A stretch of DNA of 5,210 nucleotides from Dysgonamonadaceae bacterium (GTDB lineage Bacteria; Bacteroidota; Bacteroidia; Bacteroidales; Azobacteroidaceae), in the NCBI GenBank assembly GCA_031287395.1, contig JAITTA010000223.1, positions 1-5,210 of the forward strand, read 5' to 3'. The notes beneath the pieces are model-generated. The model was not told where the DNA came from. It was given only the letters and a program-made list of their open reading frames with translations, and ran no database searches. Each line of letters starts with the position of its first letter. The first letter of the stretch is position 1. Shown here one piece after another: positions 1 through 5,210 of the stretch. The position numbers and the translations under genes are program-made.

Positions 1-3000
1 TTCATCCTCTCCGTTAACCAGTTTATCCGGGGAATTTGCGATTTTTACATCCGGCTCCAATTGTTGGTTTTCCAGATAACTACCGTCCGGTAACTCGTAA
101 CCGACTATAGGGATACCGAAAATAAGTGTAGGATCTTGCAGGTTTTCCCAGGAAACGCTGGTCATAGTTCCCGGTACGGGCATCCCCACGAGTTTACCTA
201 TTCCGGTGTGTTTATATACCCAGGGAGTGCCGTGGGCATTGGAATAACAGGCTTCTCCCGTCACCATGATAGAAGGTTTGTTCCAACGGCGGCTTGGCAT
301 ATCACAGGTTTCGATACCGCGAATGACCTGGGTAAAGTATTTCTTACCGCTGAACAGGACTTCAATATCTTCGTGAAGGCGACCGCCTCCATTGAAACGG
401 ATATCGATAACGATTCCTTCTTTGTTATTGTATTTCCCCAGAATATCGGAATAAATAGTCCGGAAACTGGGATCTCCCATGCTTTGAATGTGGACATATC
501 CCAAACGTCCGCCGGATAAACGTTCCACGTCGGCTTCCCGTTGTTTCACCCAGCGATTGTAAAGCAAACCGGTCAGTTGACTTCCGGAAATAGGTTTGAC
601 GACTTCTTCCCAACGTTCGTTTGTTGCCGGATTGTACAGGGAAATCAAGGTGTTTTTTCCTTCCTTTTTATTCAATAGAGGGAAATAATCCTGTTTATAA
701 ACAATTTTTTCTCCGTCGATCATTTCGACGACACATCCTGCTTTCACCTTACTTCCCGCATTATCGAACGGCCCTTTTTCGAGTACCTCGTCGATTAGCA
801 AGCCATCTTTAGCGTAATTCCAGGAAAATAACAAGCCTAATTGGGCCGTTGCATCCGGATTCTGGGGAACGGGACGATAGCGTCCTCCCGTATGGGACGT
901 ATTCAGTTCTCCGAGTATCTCACTTAATAATTCCGAGAAATCGTAGTTGTTATTGATATGTGGTAAGAAACGGGAATAAGCTTTTTTCATTAACGGCCAG
1001 TCCACGCCATGCATGGTTTTAACGTAGAATCGTTTTTCTTCCTGTTTGCATACGTGATCGAACATATATTGGCGTTCGGCGAGCAGATCGACATCCATTT
1101 CAGGCTGACCGGAGACCGGTGTTTTTTTTCCGTCGGCTATTCCGATTTTCTGTATGGAACTTCCCAGCAAGAAAATGTTTTTACCGTCTTTGTCCAGGGT
1201 GAGCGAACCGCTCCCTGCGCCTTTTACCACAATTTTTGTTTCTTTGGTTCTACAGTCGAGTTGCCACAAATCATATCCCTTTTCAAAGGAAGCCAGATAG
1301 AATAATTTATCGCCTTCCGGAGTCAGAATGCCATCCGACATTAACGATGAATTAGGAGTCAGTCGTACGATACGGTCTTCAATGCCTTTTAATTCCACTG
1401 TAATGGCTTTTTCTTCTTTTTTCTTTTCGTCTTCTTTCTTTTCTTTTTTCTCGTCTTTAGATGCTTTTTCCGTATCTTTTTTCTCGTTTTTTTCTTTGGC
1501 TTTTTCTTCTTCTTTCAGTAATTTATAATCGTCGTCGTTCAGAATGAATTTGTCATAAGCCTTTTGGTTGAGGAATATGATCATGGCATCGTCCAGAGAG
1601 CCCCAGGAGGCGTGGTTACGCATTCCGTAACGTTCCGACAGGAAAAGGACCGCATTTCCCTCCATGACCCAGTGGGGGCGTGAACTGGTATAGCCGCTGT
1701 TTGTCAGATTGGTAATCGATCCTCCCTGTGCGCTGACGAGTCCCACGTCGGAATAAGGCAAGTGTTTATTGGGGCAATAGAGAATAATAAACCACTTTCC
1801 ATCGGGCGACCATTCGTAATCGATACTTCCCGAACTATCCGGGTTTCCGGAACCGTCGGTAATTTGCCTCGTTTTTTTCGTTTCCGTATTATAAACCATC
1901 AGCTTATGTCGATCCTGTATGAATGCGATTTCTTTTCCATCCGGAGAGAATTGCGGCAGGCTTCGTTCAATGTTATCGGGTTTGAAGAGCGGTTCCTCTT
2001 TTAATATGGTTGCGTTGAAGAAATACAGATCGTCTTTGCGCCCTGTTTTGGAAGTATAAAGATTCCAGGTTCCGTCGCGTTCGGTTGCATATACCAGTGT
2101 TTTTCCGTCCGGAGAAAAGCAGGGGTAGTTGTCCTGCTCCGGAGTATTGGTAATACGTTTGGTGTATTTATAATCGACAGAGGTCACAAAAATCTCTCCG
2201 CGCATCACTAAAGCTACTTGTTTCCCGTCGGAGGAAACTGCACGTCCGTAGGCTCCACGGGCGCTCAGGTTTAGTGTGCTATTGTTTTTACTTTCTTCCG
2301 TGATATTGATTTTCACTTTCTGTGCGTTACCGTTAACCGGTTGAGTATAGATCTCTCCATCGTAAAAATAACAAAGCGTCCCGTTATTAGCCATACTCAG
2401 GAAACGGACGGGATGTGTTTTGAAAGAACTGACCTGTTTTACCTGTTTCGGATCACTTAATGGAAACACATGGACATTGTAGGTTCCGGACCGTTCGCTC
2501 AGGAAATAAATCTGGGAGTTATCGGGACTGAAAACAGGATTGGTGTCTTCGCCGGGGTCCGAGATTAATTGCCGGTATTTACCGGTTTCCGTATCATAAA
2601 TCCAGATGTCGCGGGTGACGGACGATTGGTGGTGTTTTCTGAATTTATCTTCTCCTCCTTTGCGATCCTGATAGATCATTTTTTTTCCGTCTTTGGAAAG
2701 GGATATATTTTCTGCAGGAATTGCGATTATTTGTTCCGGTCGCCCCCCGTTTACAGGAATTTTGTATAATTCGCTCATTACAGTGGAAGGAAATGCGGCG
2801 CTACTTGCAGGAGCTTGTATTTTTGCTCCGAAAACAATGTATTTTCCGTCCGGTGTAAAGGAGTATGGATATTCGGCCCCTGAAAAAGTTGTGATTCTTT
2901 GGGCTTTTCCTCCTTCGGACGAAGTGATATATACGTCGAAGTTGCCGTTACGGTCGCTGGCAAAAGCGATACTTTTTCCGTCGGGCGACCAGACCGGCAT

Positions 3001-3198
3001 ATAGTCGTGGGCTTCGTGCATTGTGATTTGCATGGCTGCTCCTCCGGATGAAGCTACTTTATAAATGTCTCCTTTGTAAGAAAAGGCAATTTCCTTTCCG
3101 TCGGGAGAAATTGCGGGATAACGCATCCATAGCGGCGTTTCCGAGAAACTGCATATTGGAAATAACAACAATAGAAAAATAGAATAAAAGGATTTCAT
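1..3198 (-). CDS. Tricorn-like secreted S41 serine peptidase (C-terminus beyond the left edge)
   Basis: Large Tricorn-family protease, probably periplasmic, cutting oligopeptides. I translated 1066 codons from the ATG at 3196-3198 to the left edge without a stop or frameshift; archaeal Tricorn is of similar length, so only a short tail is missing. Residues 1-19 form a Sec signal peptide (MKSF, then a Leu-rich core ending SFS), supporting this start. Residues about 25-680 are beta-propeller blades with repeated SPDGK/TPDGK-type turns (TolB/WD40-like). They are interrupted by a Lys/Glu tract at 562-597. A PDZ-like domain starts near 785 (LGLLFSW). The S41 core has DIRFNGGG at 932-939. Catalytic candidates are Ser768-His769 (in NTSHTGG), Ser986 (in CYSNAHG) and Glu1043 (in LENQQLEPD). 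Their spacing closely matches Ser745/His746, Ser965 and Glu1023 of Thermoplasma Tricorn. Ser986 is followed by Asn, where archaeal Tricorn has Asp. Family assignment is firm; substrate and localisation are inferred. Confidence 0.93.
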   Translation of the reverse strand, partial: MKSFYSIFLLLLFPICSFSETPLWMRYPAISPDGKEIAFSYKGDIYKVASSGGAAMQITMHEAHDYMPVWSPDGKSIAFASDRNGNFDVYITSSEGGKAQRITTFSGAEYPYSFTPDGKYIVFGAKIQAPASSAAFPSTVMSELYKIPVNGGRPEQIIAIPAENISLSKDGKKMIYQDRKGGEDKFRKHHQSSVTRDIWIYDTETGKYRQLISDPGEDTNPVFSPDNSQIYFLSERSGTYNVHVFPLSDPKQVKQVSSFKTHPVRFLSMANNGTLCYFYDGEIYTQPVNGNAQKVKINITEESKNNSTLNLSARGAYGRAVSSDGKQVALVMRGEIFVTSVDYKYTKRITNTPEQDNYPCFSPDGKTLVYATERDGTWNLYTSKTGRKDDLYFFNATILKEEPLFKPDNIERSLPQFSPDGKEIAFIQDRHKLMVYNTETKKTRQITDGSGNPDSSGSIDYEWSPDGKWFIILYCPNKHLPYSDVGLVSAQGGSITNLTNSGYTSSRPHWVMEGNAVLFLSERYGMRNHASWGSLDDAMIIFLNQKAYDKFILNDDDYKLLKEEEKAKEKNEKKDTEKASKDEKKEKKEDEKKKEEKAITVELKGIEDRIVRLTPNSSLMSDGILTPEGDKLFYLASFEKGYDLWQLDCRTKETKIVVKGAGSGSLTLDKDGKNIFLLGSSIQKIGIADGKKTPVSGQPEMDVDLLAERQYMFDHVCKQEEKRFYVKTMHGVDWPLMKKAYSRFLPHINNNYDFSELLSEILGELNTSHTGGRYRPVPQNPDATAQLGLLFSWNYAKDGLLIDEVLEKGPFDNAGSKVKAGCVVEMIDGEKIVYKQDYFPLLNKKEGKNTLISLYNPATNERWEEVVKPISGSQLTGLLYNRWVKQREADVERLSGGRLGYVHIQSMGDPSFRTIYSDILGKYNNKEGIVIDIRFNGGGRLHEDIEVLFSGKKYFTQVIRGIETCDMPSRRWNKPSIMVTGEACYSNAHGTPWVYKHTGIGKLVGMPVPGTMTSVSWENLQDPTLIFGIPIVGYELPDGSYLENQQLEPDVKIANSPDKLVNGEDE
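1408..1515 (-). other. Lys/Glu-rich low-complexity linker inside the Tricorn-like protein
   Basis: This stretch encodes residues 562-597 of the protease, 36 residues that are almost all Lys and Glu with a few Ala, Asp, Asn, Ser and Thr. On the plus strand it appears as a long TTC/TTT/TCG-rich pyrimidine run. It lies between a propeller segment ending near residue 560 (NDDDYKLL) and the next strand-forming segment (AITVELKG). It is probably a charged, solvent-exposed loop or helix protruding from the propeller. No function can be assigned. The frame stays open through it, so it is a real part of the gene and not a sequencing artefact. Confidence 0.85.
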
Positions 3199-3222
3199 AA
3201 ATATTTTTATTAAAATTTTTCA

Positions 3223-3230
3223 CAAAGTTA
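3223..3230 (-). promoter_or_regulatory. Probable -7 promoter element for the Tricorn-like gene
   Basis: On the minus strand this reads TAACTTTG, a full match to the Bacteroidota -7 consensus TAnnTTTG. It lies 24 bp upstream of the ATG, which implies a 5' leader of about 20 nt. The matching -33 position at 19-bp spacing (3250-3253) reads GTTA rather than TTTG, so that half is weak. The surroundings are extremely AT-rich (3199-3260), as expected for a promoter in this phylum. I infer that the protease gene has its own promoter, though readthrough from pssA is possible because no clear hairpin terminator is visible in the 95-bp gap. Confidence 0.45.
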
Positions 3231-3293
3231 AATTTTTTTTATAAATTTGTAACTATATTAAATAGCGAATACAGGAATTTTCATCCTTATAAT

Positions 3294-4058
3294 TCAGTCT
3301 CGTTTTCGTGCATTGTTAAATGTGGATATTAGAATATAAGCGAGAATACTCAGGCTGATTCCGAATATATTGAAAAAGGTGATGAGCAGGAGCGTTATAA
3401 TAATCAGAGAATATTGCAGTTCATTCCCTCTCCAGCCGTAGTTTTTGAATTTTAATGAGAACATCGGAAGTTCGGAAACCATCAGTAAACAAAAAACGAC
3501 AACAAAAGAAAAGATAATAATGCCTGGAAGCAGATCGTTAGCGGATAGAACTTCCAATTTCCGAATATAGATGCTGATAGGAAATACCTCCGGTTCATTC
3601 TTCCAGAGAACGGCATTTAGGGTGGGGATCAAAGCGCCCCAGAAAAGAGCGTTGGCAGGAACGGGCAGTCCGAGAAATGAATTTGTTTGCCGGGTATCGA
3701 TATTGAATTTAGCCAGTCTGATAGCAGCAAAGATAGGGATAAGAAATCCTAAAAAATGTATGTTCATTCCGGTCATTGAAATTTCTCCTGTTTTTTGCAG
3801 AAAAGAAAAAACGAGTAAACCCGGAGCCAGTCCGAAACTGATAACATCGGCCAGAGAATCCAGTTCTTTCCCCATTGGGGAATAAGCCTTTAACAAGCGA
3901 GCGGCAAATCCGTCGAGGAAGTCGAATACGGCTGCGAAAACAATAAAAACAAAGGCCCCCGTATAATTCCTTTCCATAGCCAGAACGCATGCCAGAGAGC
4001 CTGAAAACAAGTTGAGGCAGGTAATTACATTGGGAATATTTTTCATCAGATTTCTCAT
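3294..4058 (-). CDS. pssA: CDP-diacylglycerol--serine O-phosphatidyltransferase
   Basis: Integral membrane enzyme that joins CDP-diacylglycerol and L-serine to give phosphatidylserine and CMP, the first committed step to phosphatidylethanolamine. The 254-residue product carries the complete CDP-alcohol phosphatidyltransferase signature: Asp46-xx-Asp49-Gly50-xx-Ala53-Arg54-x8-Gly63-xxx-Asp67-xxx-Asp71, the metal- and CDP-binding residues of the family. Hydrophobic segments near residues 13-29, 33-48, 74-88, 101-117, 134-152, 177-196 and 215-247 fit a multi-pass protein of type II PssA size. It starts 21 bp after the psd stop and is probably co-transcribed with it. The start is uncertain: Met1 (4058) has no ribosome-binding site. 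Met5 (4046, MKNIPNVITCLNL) follows a weak GAGAAA and resembles the usual family N-terminus. The gene ends with TGA at 3294-3296. Signature and partner gene make the assignment secure. Confidence 0.95.
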   Translation of the reverse strand: MRNLMKNIPNVITCLNLFSGSLACVLAMERNYTGAFVFIVFAAVFDFLDGFAARLLKAYSPMGKELDSLADVISFGLAPGLLVFSFLQKTGEISMTGMNIHFLGFLIPIFAAIRLAKFNIDTRQTNSFLGLPVPANALFWGALIPTLNAVLWKNEPEVFPISIYIRKLEVLSANDLLPGIIIFSFVVVFCLLMVSELPMFSLKFKNYGWRGNELQYSLIIITLLLITFFNIFGISLSILAYILISTFNNARKRD

Positions 4059-4079
4059 GATAATGGATATGTTATATTA

Positions 4080-4736
4080 TTATAACCGGGCAATTATGGT
4101 TTTGTTTCCTTTTACTTTTTCATCCATTTTGACCATTATCCGGGTATCTAAAGGTAAGAATAAATCGATTCGGGAACCGAATTTGATAAACCCCAGTTGT
4201 TCGTTGATACGGCAAATTTGGTTTTCTTTGGAATAAGTGACGATTCGTTTGGCCATAGCTCCTGCAACTTGGCGGAGAAGGATCTGCTCCCCGTTTTCCC
4301 GTTCGATGACTACCGTTGAACGTTCGTTTTCCCGGCTTGATTTGGGTAGGTAAGCAGCCATAAAGCGTCCGTTCTGGTGAGAATTGTGGATGATTTTCCC
4401 GTTAACAGGAATCCAATTGACATGGGCATCGAACAGGCTCATAAAAATAGATACCTGCATTCGTTTTTCCCGGAACCATTCCTCTTCAAACGTTTCTTCT
4501 ATCACGACAATCGTTCCGTCGGCCGGGGCTACCAGTAAATTTTCGGTATCCGAAGAAAAAATCCTTCTGGGCGACCTGAAAAAATTAATCAAAACGGAAG
4601 CGAGTACAATAGAACCGATGAGAATTGTATATAACAATAAAGAACGACCCGCCCAACTAAAGAGTGCAAAGTTAAGCAGAGTCAAAGTTAAAAGCGAGAC
4701 CGATAGTATTTTATATCCCTCCGGATGGATTTTCAT
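4080..4736 (-). CDS. psd: Phosphatidylserine decarboxylase proenzyme (short type)
   Basis: Decarboxylates phosphatidylserine to phosphatidylethanolamine at the inner membrane, using a pyruvoyl group made by self-cleavage. The 218-residue protein belongs to the short Psd class found in Bacteroidota and archaea. Two hydrophobic segments (about residues 9-27 and 33-51) anchor it. Next come the conserved APADG (70-74, with Asp73), FDAHVNW (102-108, with His105) and FGSR near the C-terminus. Cleavage is expected between Gly187 and Ser188, giving a beta chain of 187 residues and an alpha chain of 31 residues whose Ser188 becomes the pyruvoyl group. Asp73, His105 and Ser188 probably correspond to the Asp-His-Ser autoprocessing set. 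The ATG at 4734-4736 lies about 20 nt after the predicted transcription start and has no Shine-Dalgarno sequence, as is common in the phylum. The stop is 21 bp before pssA, so the two form an operon for the full serine-to-PE route. Confidence 0.95.
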   Translation of the reverse strand: MKIHPEGYKILSVSLLTLTLLNFALFSWAGRSLLLYTILIGSIVLASVLINFFRSPRRIFSSDTENLLVAPADGTIVVIEETFEEEWFREKRMQVSIFMSLFDAHVNWIPVNGKIIHNSHQNGRFMAAYLPKSSRENERSTVVIERENGEQILLRQVAGAMAKRIVTYSKENQICRINEQLGFIKFGSRIDLFLPLDTRIMVKMDEKVKGNKTIIARL

Positions 4737-4763
4737 AAAGAAATAATCGTGTTTCTAAGGTTG

Positions 4764-4794
4764 CAAAGATAGATAATATATATGAGTTCTCAAA
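4764..4794 (-). promoter_or_regulatory. Bacteroidota-type promoter of the psd-pssA operon
   Basis: On the minus strand a -33 TTTG (4791-4794) and a -7 TATCTTTG (4764-4771, consensus TAnnTTTG) are separated by exactly 19 bp, the preferred spacing for the Bacteroidota primary sigma factor. Transcription would start near 4757, leaving a leader of about 20 nt before the psd ATG at 4736. Both boxes match fully, so this is the best regulatory call in the window. Activity itself is inferred. Confidence 0.7.
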
Positions 4795-4801
4795 ACCTGT
4801 C

Positions 4802-4814
4802 ATGATTAAATCAT
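4802..4814. repeat. 13-bp perfect palindrome upstream of the psd promoter
   Basis: ATGATTAAATCAT has 6-bp arms around a central A. It lies just upstream of the -33 box of the psd promoter (4791-4794) and touches the next inverted repeat at 4813. It could be an operator for a dimeric regulator, but a chance palindrome in AT-rich DNA is also plausible. Confidence 0.35.
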
Positions 4815-4834
4815 CCGTATTTTGTTTTACGGAT
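4813..4834. repeat. Inverted repeat ATCCGTA / TACGGAT
   Basis: Seven-base perfect arms, ATCCGTA (4813-4819) and TACGGAT (4828-4834), flank an 8-base T-rich loop. A transcript could form a small hairpin, but no T-run follows on the plus strand, so it is not a convincing terminator. Part of it is shared with the 12-bp direct repeat that starts at 4820. Confidence 0.4.
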
Positions 4835-4854
4835 TTGGAATGTTTTGTTTTACG
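4820..4854. repeat. 12-bp direct repeat TTTTGTTTTACG, two copies
   Basis: Two exact copies of TTTTGTTTTACG lie at 4820-4831 and 4843-4854, 11 bp apart (23-bp period). The first overlaps the ATCCGTA inverted repeat. They may be remnants of a duplication at an insertion boundary or paired binding sites; the sequence alone does not decide. Confidence 0.45.
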
Positions 4855-4895
4855 AAAAATACCGTTTGCGTGTAACTCAATATGTCAAAGAAGGC

Positions 4896-4914
4896 TTCCC
4901 ATTAACTGTGGGAA
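4896..4914. repeat. Short inverted repeat TTCCCA / TGGGAA
   Basis: Six-base perfect arms (4896-4901 and 4909-4914) surround a 7-base loop. It runs directly into the larger palindrome at 4913, so three inverted repeats are packed into 4896-4948. It may be part of the same repeat unit. Confidence 0.4.
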
Positions 4915-4948
4915 AACTTGCCAAGTTTTTTCGGAAACTTAGCAAGTT
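4913..4948. repeat. Pair of related palindromes, AACTTGCCAAGTT and AACTTAGCAAGTT
   Basis: The first element (4913-4929) is a perfect palindrome with 8-bp arms, AAAACTTG / CAAGTTTT, around a central C. The second (4936-4948) is AACTT-AGC-AAGTT. The two 13-bp cores agree at 11 positions and their centres (4921 and 4942) are 21 bp apart, two turns of the helix. The copies can also pair with each other to form one longer imperfect hairpin. They end about 15 bp before the KilA-N-type fragment. They could be a tandem operator for a dimeric DNA-binding protein or a REP-like/mobile-element end; which one is not settled. Confidence 0.6.
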
Positions 4949-4966
4949 CCAATTTCAAAACCTTAA

Positions 4967-5210
4967 AAATCGCTCGAATGGAACTTACAACGCACACTGT
5001 CGAAAATCAATTACCGTATTCATACAGATGCGATTAAAGAACATATCATTCCGCAAGCCGTTACCAAAGAACAGATAAATTACGTTTATGTCGAAGAAGC
5101 CGATTTGCTTAACGTGGCATTGTTTGGCTTCACGGCAAGGCAGTGGCGCGAGGCAAATCCCGAACTCAAAGGAAATGTTCGCGATTATGCTACGCTGGAA
5201 CAGTTGGTAG
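4967..5210 (+). pseudogene. C-terminal part of a KilA-N-type DNA-binding protein, missing its 5' end
   Basis: The frame starting at 4967 encodes 81 residues and continues past the right edge. It contains EWNLQRTLSKINYRIHTD, EEADLLNVALFGFTARQW and NPELKGNVRDYATLEQLV, which I recognise as the region after the DNA-binding domain of KilA-N-type (phage antirepressor-like) proteins common in Bacteroidales. The KilA-N domain itself should lie upstream but is absent. The codon at 4964-4966 is TAA, the preceding sequence in this frame is unrelated, and none of the 81 codons is ATG. I therefore read this as a 5'-truncated remnant. A frame change near 4966 would instead join it to the overlapping frame 4845-4966 (ending QFQNLKN), but that frame also shows no KilA-N domain. 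Family assignment is from memory of the motifs; the 3' end is outside the window. Confidence 0.68.

Noticed and set aside
136..519. Plus-strand open frame of 127 codons
   Set aside because: It lies wholly antisense to the S41 catalytic core of the Tricorn-like gene, whose minus-strand frame carries the conserved motifs. It shows no recognisable domain.
1009..1305. Plus-strand open frame of 98 codons
   Set aside because: Antisense to the protease in a region whose minus-strand frame is clearly coding; the Phe-rich product is what antisense of Lys/Glu codons gives.
3142..3198. Lipoprotein signal for the Tricorn-like protein (Cys16 after LFPI)
   Set aside because: The residues before Cys16 are Phe-Pro-Ile, which do not fit the lipobox pattern with small residues at -1. 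An ordinary Sec signal peptide ending near SFS fits better.
3199..3293. Terminator or small RNA between pssA and the protease gene
   Set aside because: The gap is AT-rich without any stem of useful length; only the -7-like promoter element stands out.
3571..3885. Plus-strand open frame opposite pssA
   Set aside because: It covers the region antisense to the CDP-alcohol phosphatidyltransferase signature and has no motif of its own.
4813..4834. Intrinsic terminator at the ATCCGTA/TACGGAT hairpin
   Set aside because: The stem is short, no T-run follows in either direction, and no gene ends next to it within the window.
4834..4868. Plus-strand promoter for the KilA-N-type fragment
   Set aside because: TTTG elements occur, but the candidate -7 reads TACCGTTTG (one base too long) and no -33 lies at 19-21 bp.
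4845..5078. Plus-strand open frame of 77 codons with a TTG start
   Set aside because: It passes through the palindrome pair (reading GKLAKFFRKLSKF) and then overlaps the KilA-N-type fragment in the wrong frame. It looks like a repeat read as protein, although a frame join near 4966 cannot be wholly excluded.

Overview
The window looks like a Bacteroidales-type (Bacteroidota) chromosome segment. The evidence is a promoter with the phylum's -33 TTTG / -7 TAnnTTTG pattern at exact spacing, start codons mostly lacking a Shine-Dalgarno sequence, a secreted Tricorn-like S41 peptidase, a short two-membrane-segment phosphatidylserine decarboxylase next to pssA, and a KilA-N-type gene remnant of a kind common in Bacteroides relatives. 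The genus cannot be fixed from this sequence.

Layout. Positions 1-3198 (minus strand) are one uninterrupted reading frame for a Tricorn-like periplasmic serine peptidase. It enters from its start at 3198 and runs off the left edge after 1066 codons, so only the last few tens of residues should be missing. A 95-bp AT-rich gap (3199-3293) with a probable promoter separates it from pssA (3294-4058, minus). pssA follows psd (4080-4736, minus) after 21 bp. psd has a very good promoter immediately upstream (4764-4794). The right end (about 4800-5210) has a different character. It holds a cluster of short palindromes and direct repeats (4802-4948), then the C-terminal part of a plus-strand KilA-N-type protein (from 4967). 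That piece begins directly after a stop codon, has no usable start, and runs off the right edge.

How the genes work together. PssA makes phosphatidylserine from CDP-diacylglycerol and serine, and Psd decarboxylates it to phosphatidylethanolamine. Together they are the complete two-step route to PE, encoded in one probable operon. The Tricorn-like protease is a separate unit, probably involved in periplasmic peptide degradation; nothing in the sequence links it to lipid synthesis.

No clearly new system is visible. The most unusual part is the right end, where paired 21-bp-spaced palindromes lie directly beside a truncated phage-type gene fragment. This marks a junction between housekeeping and accessory DNA.
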